Origin: JAHFUI01 sp039931615
GTDB lineage: Bacteria; Acidobacteriota; Vicinamibacteria; Vicinamibacterales; CAVVIG01
NCBI GenBank assembly: GCA_039931615.1
Contig: JBDTRR010000027.1
Coordinates: forward strand, 1 to 64,000
DNA length: 64,000 nucleotides
Direction: 5' to 3'
Positions 36,996 through 45,181 of this stretch are shown in pieces. The translations under genes and the position numbers were made by a program. Under the pieces are notes generated by a model. The model worked only from the letters and a program-made list of their open reading frames with translations. It searched no databases and was not told where the DNA came from. Numbering within the stretch: position 1 is the first letter of the stretch; each line of letters begins with the position of its first letter.

Positions 36996-37728
36996 CCAGA
37001 GGAAGTCGGCCGTCGTGACCGGCGCCTCCGGCGACCTCGGCGTGGCGATCTGCGAACGGCTGGTGCGCGCCGGGTTCGATGTCTTTGCCCAGTTCCATAC
37101 GCGTGAAGAGCGGCTCCTCGCGCTGGCAGACTCCCTCGGATGCGCTGGTCGATCGCTGCGCCCGGTGTGCGCCGATTTGACCCGGGAGGATGAAGTCCAG
37201 CATCTGTTTGGCGCCGTGCGCGAGCACACGTCCAGCCTCGAGCTCCTGGTCAACAACGCCGGCGGGGCCCGGCCATCGCTGTTGCAGGAGTTGACGCTCG
37301 ACGACTGGAACAGCTGCTTCGCCCTGAACGTGACCGCGATGTTTCTGTGCACACGCGAGGGACGGCCCCTGTTAAGCGCGGGTGCCGGCCTCGTTCTCAA
37401 TATGTCATCGGTCGCGGCATTCTCGGGCGGAGCCTTCGGGGCGCATTATGCGGCCGCCAAGGCAGCAGTGCTGGGCCTGACGCGCAGCCTGGCGCGCGAG
37501 CTCGGCCGCGAGGGCATTCGGGTCAACGCGGTGGCGCCGGGGCCGGTCGTGTCGGCGATGACCACCAGCCTGGCGCCAGATGCGCTGGCCTCGATCCTGG
37601 CGACCACCGCCCTGGGCCGCTGCATCGAGGCCGACGAGATCGCGTCGATGGTGGTGGCGTGGGCGACCGGATTCTCGGCGGTCACCGGCCAGACGCTGGT
37701 CGTCGACGGCGGCCGGATTTTTCACTGA
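36988..37728 (+). CDS. Short-chain dehydrogenase/reductase (FabG-like)
   Basis: 246 residues from the ATG that overlaps the preceding stop. Nucleotide motif TGASGDLG (the usual second Gly is Asp), NNAG, Ser of NMSSVAAFSG, and the catalytic YxxxK in HYAAAKAA. The C-terminus GQTLVVDGG is typical. It reduces or oxidises a carbonyl/hydroxyl group of the pathway intermediate. In catechol siderophore pathways an SDR (EntA type) acts on an isochorismate-derived diol; here that role is possible but unproven. Confidence 0.9.
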   Translation: MTDQRKSAVVTGASGDLGVAICERLVRAGFDVFAQFHTREERLLALADSLGCAGRSLRPVCADLTREDEVQHLFGAVREHTSSLELLVNNAGGARPSLLQELTLDDWNSCFALNVTAMFLCTREGRPLLSAGAGLVLNMSSVAAFSGGAFGAHYAAAKAAVLGLTRSLARELGREGIRVNAVAPGPVVSAMTTSLAPDALASILATTALGRCIEADEIASMVVAWATGFSAVTGQTLVVDGGRIFH

Positions 37729-37738
37729 CAGCAGTCTC

Positions 37739-38551
37739 ATGGCCATTGACCCGACCGTCCGCACCGCTGGAGCGTCCGCCGCGCTGGCGCGGCCGCCCGC
37801 CGCACGGTCCCTGGCCATCATCTCAGGGGCTGCGGCCGGCATCGGCCTGGCGGTCCTGCGGCGCTTTCTTGCCGACGGCTGGGAGTGCGTGGCGCTTGAT
37901 ATCGATGCCGCCGCACTCGGTCGAATCGCGGCCGAGAAGCACCGGCACCTCCACGCGATTGTCTCCGACCTGGTGCTCGACGACGCCATCGTCGCCGATC
38001 ATCTGGGGGCGCTTGACGATTCGTCCTATCAGCAGGTCACGCTCGTCAACAACGTTGGCGGCTCGCGCCAGCGCCAGGTCGGGCTGGCCGAGCTGCCCTG
38101 GGACGACGCGGCCGCAACATTGGCGTTCAACCTGAAGCCGATGCTGCGGCTCACGCAGCTGGCGTTCCCGCTGCTGCGTTCGGCGAAGTCCGGTCGGATC
38201 GTCAATGTCTCGTCCGCCGCCGGCCGCACTGGCGGCCTCGACGTCGCTCCGGACTATGCCGCGGCCAAGGGAGCGCTTGTCGCATGGTCGCGTCAGCTGG
38301 TGGGCGAGCTGGCCAGCGACAACGTCCTGATCAACACCATCTGTCCCGGGATCATCGGCACCGACCGCATATTGAACGGCTGGCGGCGGCGATCGACCGC
38401 GACCAACGCCGGCGTGATGGCCCGGATTCCACTCGGTCGTCTCGGCACGCCGGCGGAGATCGCCGAGGTCATCTATTTCCTCGGCTCGGCGACCAATACC
38501 TACATGACCGGAGCGATCGTCGACGTCAACGGCGGGTTCTTTTCGCCCTAG
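37739..38551 (+). CDS. Second short-chain dehydrogenase/reductase
   Basis: 270 residues from the ATG at 37739. Motifs: ISGAAAGIG, NNVGG, Ser of NVSSAAGRTGG, YAAAKGA, and the C-terminal MTGAIVDVNGG. Only distantly similar to the preceding SDR, so not a fresh duplication. It lies 10 bp after it, so the two are co-transcribed. Two SDRs in series suggest sequential redox steps on a ring or amino-acid precursor. Confidence 0.9.
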   Translation: MAIDPTVRTAGASAALARPPAARSLAIISGAAAGIGLAVLRRFLADGWECVALDIDAAALGRIAAEKHRHLHAIVSDLVLDDAIVADHLGALDDSSYQQVTLVNNVGGSRQRQVGLAELPWDDAAATLAFNLKPMLRLTQLAFPLLRSAKSGRIVNVSSAAGRTGGLDVAPDYAAAKGALVAWSRQLVGELASDNVLINTICPGIIGTDRILNGWRRRSTATNAGVMARIPLGRLGTPAEIAEVIYFLGSATNTYMTGAIVDVNGGFFSP

Positions 38552-38615
38552 TTCTTCGTTCTACAAACGGAATGCGTTCAGCACAGACCAGTGCGCCGGG
38601 CACGAAGGCTACTCC

Positions 38616-39860
38616 ATGGATTCCAGACCGCACATCCTGATTCTGTTTCGCAACTTTTCGTCGGTCTACCGGCAGAACCTGGTGACGTTGACGCGCGTGG
38701 CGCAGTCGTGCGGCTTCAGGTGTGCGGCGATCGTCGGGCCGGACGACCGTCCTCCCGCGGAAGCCGTACTCGCCCGGGTCGAGGCGTGTGCGAACTGGGA
38801 GGATGAGCGGGCAATTCGTGCATTGGCGCGGCGGTTGGCCAGGGAACTGCGCATCGAACTGGTGTTCGCGCTGTTCGAAGACGACGTCTTCACGGCCGGT
38901 CTGATTCGTGAGGACCTGCGCGTGCCGGGCCCGACGTCAGCGGTGGCGATTCATTTTCGCAACAAGACCGTCATGCACACCCGGGCCGCGGAGCTGGGGA
39001 TTCCGACGCCGCGATCGTGTCTGCCCCTGACGTGGAAGATGGTCAGTGACTTCATCGCCGACGTCGGCTTGCCGGTGGTGCTCAAACCGAGCGGCGGCCA
39101 TGGCGCGATGCACACGCATCGGGTGGATCGGCAGGACGATCTGCAGCGGCTGTGGCACGGCATCGAGAATCAGCGTGAGCTCTACCGTCTCGAGCAGTAC
39201 ATTGCCGGCGATCAGTTCCATCTCGACTGCGTCGTGCGCGGCGGCGGGATCGTGTATCAGGTCCTCTCCCGCTATACGGCAAATCTCCTGAACTACAGCA
39301 GCGAGCCGGGCGGCACGGTGACCAGGCAGGGCGCCAGAACCGCGTCCGAAGACCGCATCGTCAGGGTCAATCAACAGGTGATCGAGGGATTCGGCCTCGA
39401 GGTCGGCATTACCCACGGCGAATACTTCCTGACCGGGCAGGGCGAGGTGTTTCTCGGCGAGATCGGCGCCCGGCCGCCGGGCGGCAGCATTCTGCCGACG
39501 ATTGCGGCCGCGACCGGCGTCGACCTCGTGCACACCTGGGCGCTCGCGGAAATGGCGCCGATCTTCGTGCCGCCGCAGCCGCGCGCGGGCGAAGCCAGTA
39601 CGCGCTTCCTGGCAAGCCGCGCCCATGGCCGCATCGTCGCCCAGACGACCCAGGAAAGCCTGCTCGGGATGGAAGGGATCGTCTGCGCCAGCTTGTGGCG
39701 TTCCGTCGGCGACGTGATTGGCGATCCCCAGCTGAGCAGCGATTTCCTCGGCTACGTGATTGCCTGCGCCCCGAACTCCAGCGAGGCGGTCGAACGGGTG
39801 CAGCGCGCGGCGAATGCGTTCGACGTGGTCACCGAGCCACTCGAGCTCGTCAACCTGTGA
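38616..39860 (+). CDS. ATP-grasp ligase 1
   Basis: A 414-residue carboxylate-amine/thiol ligase-fold protein. The ATP-grasp elements are the Lys of LPVVLKPSGGHGA, the EQYIAGDQFHLD segment, and the metal-binding GEVFLGEIGARPPGG. The first 100 residues are a Rossmann-like pre-ATP domain. Such enzymes join an amino acid to another amino acid or a carboxylate (as in bacilysin or dapdiamide pathways). It precedes the MFS exporter and is one of two ATP-grasp genes in the run. Confidence 0.87.
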   Translation: MDSRPHILILFRNFSSVYRQNLVTLTRVAQSCGFRCAAIVGPDDRPPAEAVLARVEACANWEDERAIRALARRLARELRIELVFALFEDDVFTAGLIREDLRVPGPTSAVAIHFRNKTVMHTRAAELGIPTPRSCLPLTWKMVSDFIADVGLPVVLKPSGGHGAMHTHRVDRQDDLQRLWHGIENQRELYRLEQYIAGDQFHLDCVVRGGGIVYQVLSRYTANLLNYSSEPGGTVTRQGARTASEDRIVRVNQQVIEGFGLEVGITHGEYFLTGQGEVFLGEIGARPPGGSILPTIAAATGVDLVHTWALAEMAPIFVPPQPRAGEASTRFLASRAHGRIVAQTTQESLLGMEGIVCASLWRSVGDVIGDPQLSSDFLGYVIACAPNSSEAVERVQRAANAFDVVTEPLELVNL

Positions 39861-39874
39861 GCGAGAGGGTCGCG

Positions 39875-41377
39875 ATGAGAACGGCACCGATGACGGAGGC
39901 GGCGGGGAGGCGCGGGCTGGCGATTGTCGCCAGGTCAGGCGAACTGGTTGGCGGCTATTCGCAGCGGCGGACCTCGCTGTCGGTGTTCCTGCTCATCATG
40001 TGCGTCTTCCGCGACGCCATCTTCATCACCGGTCCGATCCTGGTGTTCCGGATGGACAACTCGCTCAAGAGCGGCGGCATCTACGGCAGCGCGCTTCTGT
40101 TCGGGGGAATGCTTTCGTTCCTGGTGACCGGGATCGTGCTCGACCGGATTGGCTGGCGGCGCGTGGCGTGTGCCGCTGCCGGTGTGCTGGCGATCGCGAA
40201 CGGCATCCTTGCGGCCACGGCGCTTGGCCTGGTGCCGTACCAGCGGGAGGTCGACATCGCGATCCTGGTCGTCGTCTTCTTCTGCGGCAGCGCGTTCTAT
40301 CTGGTTCCCGACATCCTGATCAGCCATCTGCTGCGTGAGGAGGACCGCCCGTCGGCGTACGCGAGGTCGGGCAGCCTGTATCCGGCGGTCGCGCTGATGA
40401 TGACCTCGACCCTGCTGTTCGGACTGGAGCGGCAGCTTGGCAGCCGTGCGCTCGGCTTGACGATCGGGATGGCCGGTCTCCTGGCCGCTCTCGGCATCGC
40501 CCTCATCGTCAAGCTGCCAGGTGGCGGCATCGGCCAGGACCGGCCGGGCCACACGCCGTCACACCCTGGCATCGCGGGAGTTCTTGCCGGCTGGCTGTCG
40601 GGGTTCCGCTTCATCGCGGCGGACCCGGTGATGCGCCTGCTGCTGATCTTCAACATCTGCCTGGCGCTGGCGCTGGCGCCGCACAACGTCTTCATTACGG
40701 CCATCCTGAAGTCGGCCTTTGCGCTCGACGATGGCGGGGTAGCGGTGGCGCAGTTCACGCTGGCCAGCGTCGAGGTCGTCGCCGCGATGGCGTTTCCGGT
40801 GGTGGCCCGCGCCTACTCGATGCGATCGCTGGCGCTGGTTGCCGTCGCCGCGCTCGTGATCGGAAACGGCGCGGCGGCCGCGGTGCTGTTCCGTCAGGGA
40901 TCGGCGGTCGAGGCAGGGCTGTGGCCGCTCGGTCTCTACATCGGTGCCCACGTCGCCGTGTTCGTCGGCCTGACGTTCGCCGGCGCCTGGATCCGGATGG
41001 TTCGCGGCCAATCGACTCCGGCCTCGGTTCTGGGGCGAACCGTCGGCGCGATGTCGACCGCGTCGCAGCTGTTCGGCTTGATCTTCTCGCTGGTCGTCTC
41101 GTTCGTGGGTGCTGCCATCGACACCCACGTCTATTACCTGTTCTGCGTCGCCATCACCGCGCTCGTAGGCGCGCCGATGGCTGTCGCCGTGGCGAAGCAG
41201 CTCGCGCTTCAGCCGATGAAAGGACCTGACCGTGTCTACCCTGTTCCTGCACTGCAGCATCCAGCCGCCGTCGTTCGCCGGCCTTCCCGCAATATTGCAG
41301 GAGCTGACCGGCCCCAAGATCATCGTGCTTCCCGCCGCGATGGTCGACGCCCAGCCCCAGGTATCGACACTGTTTGA
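39875..41377 (+). CDS. MFS-family efflux transporter
   Basis: 500 residues from the ATG at 39875, with about 12 hydrophobic segments (SVFLLIMCVFRDAIFITGP; VDIAILVVVFFCGSAFYLVP; IGAHVAVFVGLTFAGAWI). It resembles H+-coupled drug exporters such as BacE, so it probably exports the cluster product. The family sequence seems to end near ALQPMKG (about residue 450). The last 48 codons overlap the next gene by 146 bp and encode an Arg/Pro-rich tail, which suggests a lost stop or a late frameshift. Confidence 0.85.
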   Translation: MRTAPMTEAAGRRGLAIVARSGELVGGYSQRRTSLSVFLLIMCVFRDAIFITGPILVFRMDNSLKSGGIYGSALLFGGMLSFLVTGIVLDRIGWRRVACAAAGVLAIANGILAATALGLVPYQREVDIAILVVVFFCGSAFYLVPDILISHLLREEDRPSAYARSGSLYPAVALMMTSTLLFGLERQLGSRALGLTIGMAGLLAALGIALIVKLPGGGIGQDRPGHTPSHPGIAGVLAGWLSGFRFIAADPVMRLLLIFNICLALALAPHNVFITAILKSAFALDDGGVAVAQFTLASVEVVAAMAFPVVARAYSMRSLALVAVAALVIGNGAAAAVLFRQGSAVEAGLWPLGLYIGAHVAVFVGLTFAGAWIRMVRGQSTPASVLGRTVGAMSTASQLFGLIFSLVVSFVGAAIDTHVYYLFCVAITALVGAPMAVAVAKQLALQPMKGPDRVYPVPALQHPAAVVRRPSRNIAGADRPQDHRASRRDGRRPAPGIDTV

Positions 41378-42536
41378 CGAGGTGATGGCGATCCCCGGCG
41401 GCTTCGCCGACTTCCTGGACAGCGCGCTGGTCGAACAGGCGGTCTTTCGCGCCCACCTCGCGCAGCCGGTGGCGCGGGTGGTGGCGACCGGCGAGGTTGG
41501 CGTCCTGCGCGCCGCCCGGTTTCGGGAGGCGATCGGCATTCCCGGGCAGTCGGTGGAGTCGGCGCTGGCCTACCGCGACAAGATGGTGATGAAGACGTTC
41601 TGCGCGCGCGCCGGCGTGCGGGTGGCGCGCCACAAGGCGATTGGCAGCCCCAGCGATCTGGTCGGGTTCGCCGGCGTGGTCGGGTTTCCGATCGTGCTCA
41701 AGCCGCGGGCTGGCGCCGGGAGCATCGACACCCGGCTGATTCGCAGCGAGGCGGAGATGTGGTCCGCCCTGGCCGCGCTGCCGGCGGCGACGGTCGGCCT
41801 GGGGATGAACCTGCTGGCCGAAGAGTTCATCAACGGCCAGCTCTATCACGTCAATGGCTATGCCAGGGCCGACGGCGAGATCGGTCTGGCCTGGCCGGCC
41901 TCGTATCTCGAGCGCGGCAACCTCGACAGCGTCCTGAACGAGGGCACTGTCGCCGGCGAGTATCTGCTCGACGCATCGGATCCCCGGGTCGGGCCGATGC
42001 AGGCGTTCACCGGGCAATGCCTCAGGGCACTGCCGTGGCCGGCGCATGGCTTCGCCTTTCATCTGGAACTCTTCGAAGAAGATGGCAGCGGAGACTTCGT
42101 CTTGTGTGAAGTCGCGTGCCGCCAGGGCGGCGGCTCGATCGTCGACATCTATGAGTTCGGCTTCGGCATTGATCTGCTCGATGCCTCGGTCCGGCTCCAG
42201 GCCGGCCTGGCGATTCCACCGCACGCGGTCGTCCCGACGCGCATGTTCGGCGCGGTGGCGGCGCCGGTCCGCCGGGGCATCCTGCATCTGTCGTCGAGCG
42301 ACGGCCCGCCGTTCTCTTGGGTCGTCAGGCACGAACTGAAGCTCAAGTCGGGTGATCGCGGGACCGGCCCGCGCAGCTGCGTCGACGCCAGCGCGAATTT
42401 TGTCGTCGATGGCGAGTCCTCGTGCCACGTCCGATCGCGCCTCGATGAAGTGATGCTCTGGCGCGACAGCGTGGCGACCTGGACGTCCGAACCCGCGGGC
42501 ACGGATCGCGCCGTGCTGGCATCACCGCCCGCTTGA
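41232..42536 (+). CDS. ATP-grasp ligase 2
   Basis: 434 residues from the GTG at 41232; the N-terminal sequence MSTLFLHCSIQPPSFAGLPAIL forms a plausible pre-ATP strand-helix, which favours this start despite the 146-bp overlap with the MFS gene (an ATG at 41340 is the alternative). ATP-binding Lys in FPIVLKPRAGAGS, LAEEFINGQLYHVNGY, and metal-binding FVLCEVACRQGGGS. Predicted to form an amide or ester bond with ATP hydrolysed to ADP. Having two dissimilar ATP-grasp ligases suggests a tripartite or doubly modified small peptide. Confidence 0.86.
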   Translation: MSTLFLHCSIQPPSFAGLPAILQELTGPKIIVLPAAMVDAQPQVSTLFDEVMAIPGGFADFLDSALVEQAVFRAHLAQPVARVVATGEVGVLRAARFREAIGIPGQSVESALAYRDKMVMKTFCARAGVRVARHKAIGSPSDLVGFAGVVGFPIVLKPRAGAGSIDTRLIRSEAEMWSALAALPAATVGLGMNLLAEEFINGQLYHVNGYARADGEIGLAWPASYLERGNLDSVLNEGTVAGEYLLDASDPRVGPMQAFTGQCLRALPWPAHGFAFHLELFEEDGSGDFVLCEVACRQGGGSIVDIYEFGFGIDLLDASVRLQAGLAIPPHAVVPTRMFGAVAAPVRRGILHLSSSDGPPFSWVVRHELKLKSGDRGTGPRSCVDASANFVVDGESSCHVRSRLDEVMLWRDSVATWTSEPAGTDRAVLASPPA

Positions 42537-42588
42537 ACGGCGGCCCGGCGGTGCCGCGGCCGCTCACTGCTGCTCACGGAATGTCATC

Positions 42589-45147
42589 ATGATGTCCGCT
42601 CTCGTCATCGCTGCGGTCGCGGCCGCGTTGTCGGCGCCGAAACCACACGCCGTCGCCACGGCCACGGCTTCGCCGCCGGTCCTCGACGGCGCGCTCGACG
42701 ATACGGCGTGGGAACTGGCCGCCGCGATCGAGCGCTTCACGCAGAAGTCGCCGACGGACGGGGCCGAGCCGAGCGAACGGACCACGGTCCGCGTGCTCTA
42801 CGACCGGGAGTATCTCTACATCGGCATCGACTGTGAGCAGCGGCGCTCGCGGATTGTCGGCCGGTTGTCACGGCGCGATCGCGAGGTGGAATCCGACCGC
42901 GTCGTCGTCGCCCTCGACAGCCGCGGCACCGGGACCGGCGCCTTCGAATTCGGCGTCAACGCGGCCGGCGTCCTGGTCGATTCAATCCGGTTCAACGACA
43001 CCGAGCAGTCGTTCGACTGGGATGAGAACTGGGAGGCCAGGACCCGCATCGGGTCCGACCGCTGGACGGCCGAGTTGCGGATTCCCTTTCGCGTCCTGCG
43101 CTTCAGCGGCGCGGCGGAGCACTCGTTCGGCTTTCAGATCCGGCGCTATCTGTCCGATCAGCAGGAGCTCGACGAATGGGCATACACCCCGCGTACCGTG
43201 GCTGGCGAGGTGTCCCAGTATGGAAGATTGGATGGGATACATCTGGCGAATCGGCCCGGGTCGATCGAGATCCGTCCCTCCCTGGTCGACCAGGTCCGCC
43301 GCATCGAGTCGTCCGCGGCCGCGCTTCAGTCCGGCGTCGACTGGCAGCTGTTTCCAGGCGCCGATCTGAACTGGCACATCACGCCCGATCTGACGCTTCA
43401 GGCGACGGTCAATCCCGACTTCGGGCAGGTCGAGGCCGACCAGCGCGTCCTGAATCTCGCGACGTCGGAGACCTACTATCCCGAGAAGCGAACCTTCTTC
43501 CTTGACGGCATCGACGTCTTCTCGATGCCGCTGCAGATGGTGTATACGCGGCGGATCGGCAGGGAGACGGCAGCGCCGGTCCTTCGGCGGGATCAGCAGG
43601 GCGTTCCGGTCGAGGCCGGCGTCGACCTCGCCCAACCGACGACGATCTACGGGGCGACGAAGTTGACCGGCCGGATCGGCGACAAGTGGACCCTGGGTGT
43701 CATCGGGGCCGTGACCGCGCCGAACGACATCCAGGTCCAGTCGCTGGGCGTCACACCGGGAGTGGCGAACGGCACGCGGGAGAATCGCCGGATCGACGAT
43801 CTGTCGCTGTTCAACGCCCTGCGAGTCAAGCGTGACGTCGGGCGCAATGCGTCGGTCGGCATGCTGGCGACCGCGGTCGTCCGGGCGGAGTCCGCCGCGA
43901 CGATTCCGGGTTCGGCGATCGATCGCCAACAGACGTGGTGTCCCGATGGCACGTCGATACCTCGCGGTCAGCGCTGCTCGTTCAATGCCTACGTCGGCGC
44001 CGTCGACGGACGGTGGCGTTCGGCTGGCGGCGACTATTCGGCAGTCGGGCAAGCCACGGCGTCGCTCCTCGACGGCGGCTACCAGCGCAGCGTGCCCGAT
44101 GGCACCTCCGTTCGTTCGGGAGACAGCGGCTATGGCGCGACCGCGACGGTCGCCAAGGACGGCGGCCGGTTGACCGGCTCGCTCTGGGGTGAGTACGCCA
44201 CGCCGAGGCTCGACTACAACGACCTGGGCTTCATGAAACGGGCGAACTTCGCCGGCGGCGGACTCGACGTCAACTACCGGATTCCCGAGCAGCTCGGACC
44301 GACCCTCGAATCGAAAATCACCTTCGGTTCGTACTTTGGCTACAACACGTACGGCGTTCCGGTCGGCAGCGGCGTCGGGCTCGGCTACTTCGCCCGCTTC
44401 AAGAATTTCTGGAGTGCCACGGCGATCGTGCGGACGGACTTCGCCTGGTTCGACGATCGTGAGCTGGACGACGGCCGGGGGACCGCGCTCGAGCGTCCCG
44501 GCGGCTACGGCTACGATGTCGTCGTCAACAGCCCGCCCACCGAGCGAATCTCATTTTCACTGGGTGGCCGGGGCAGCCGCTTCTCCGAGGGATACCAGGT
44601 GACCGGAAGAGGAAGCATGCTCGTGCACGTGGTGCCGCAATGGGATCTCGAAGTCGTTCCGAGCGCGACCGTGACCGGCGGGCAGCCGCGGTTTGCCTCG
44701 TCGTTCGACGCCGGCGGCAATCCCCTGTTTGGCCGGCTCCAGGCCAACGGCCTGAGCACGGTGCTGCGCAGCACCTACACGTTCACGCCGGCGCTGACGT
44801 TCCAGACCTACGGGCAGCTCTTCCTGGCGTCTGAGCACTACTCGCACTTCGCATCGGCGCCGGCAGCCAGGGGAGACCACGCCGCGATTCGGCTGAGCGA
44901 CCTGCGCGCCGGCGCGCCGGCGCCGGCGGTCAATCCCGACACGGAGGGGGGCGCCATCAACCTCAATGTCGTGCTGCGCTGGGAGTATCGCCTCGGCTCG
45001 CTCTTCTACCTGACCTATGCGCGGACCCAGGTCCCCGATGCGACGACGCTCGGGTCAAGCAGCCGGGCGGCACTCAACTACACCGGGCTGATCCGGGCGC
45101 CGGCGGTCGACACCTTCTCGCTGAAGCTGTCCTTTCTGTGGCGGTAG
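42589..45147 (+). CDS. DUF5916 outer-membrane protein with CBM9-like domain
   Basis: 852 residues. A short N-terminal hydrophobic stretch is a possible signal. Residues about 28-215 are a CBM9-like beta sandwich (PPVLDGALDDTAW; VRVLYDREYLYIGIDCEQ; SDRVVVALDSRG; WTAELRIPFRVLRF). From about 225 the DUF5916 region begins (NPDFGQVEADQRVLNL, YYPEKRTFFLDG) and continues as a long amphipathic beta-strand series ending in KLSFLWR, typical of an outer-membrane barrel. It lies within the biosynthetic run, 52 bp after ATP-grasp 2, so it may serve export or uptake of the product or be an unrelated insertion. Confidence 0.88.
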   Translation: MMSALVIAAVAAALSAPKPHAVATATASPPVLDGALDDTAWELAAAIERFTQKSPTDGAEPSERTTVRVLYDREYLYIGIDCEQRRSRIVGRLSRRDREVESDRVVVALDSRGTGTGAFEFGVNAAGVLVDSIRFNDTEQSFDWDENWEARTRIGSDRWTAELRIPFRVLRFSGAAEHSFGFQIRRYLSDQQELDEWAYTPRTVAGEVSQYGRLDGIHLANRPGSIEIRPSLVDQVRRIESSAAALQSGVDWQLFPGADLNWHITPDLTLQATVNPDFGQVEADQRVLNLATSETYYPEKRTFFLDGIDVFSMPLQMVYTRRIGRETAAPVLRRDQQGVPVEAGVDLAQPTTIYGATKLTGRIGDKWTLGVIGAVTAPNDIQVQSLGVTPGVANGTRENRRIDDLSLFNALRVKRDVGRNASVGMLATAVVRAESAATIPGSAIDRQQTWCPDGTSIPRGQRCSFNAYVGAVDGRWRSAGGDYSAVGQATASLLDGGYQRSVPDGTSVRSGDSGYGATATVAKDGGRLTGSLWGEYATPRLDYNDLGFMKRANFAGGGLDVNYRIPEQLGPTLESKITFGSYFGYNTYGVPVGSGVGLGYFARFKNFWSATAIVRTDFAWFDDRELDDGRGTALERPGGYGYDVVVNSPPTERISFSLGGRGSRFSEGYQVTGRGSMLVHVVPQWDLEVVPSATVTGGQPRFASSFDAGGNPLFGRLQANGLSTVLRSTYTFTPALTFQTYGQLFLASEHYSHFASAPAARGDHAAIRLSDLRAGAPAPAVNPDTEGGAINLNVVLRWEYRLGSLFYLTYARTQVPDATTLGSSSRAALNYTGLIRAPAVDTFSLKLSFLWR

Positions 45148-45181
45148 CAGTTCGCCCTGTCACAACCTCACGGCCATCAGG

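Noticed and set aside
32107..37728. Phenazine or griseoluteate cluster
   Set aside because: The EhpF/EhpG-like pair is reminiscent, but there are no PhzA/B, PhzD, PhzE, PhzF or PhzG homologues, and the chorismate enzyme lacks an amidotransferase domain.
36988..42536. Bacilysin-type dipeptide pathway
   Set aside because: SDR, ATP-grasp and MFS genes fit, but no BacA prephenate decarboxylase, BacB isomerase or aminotransferase is present.
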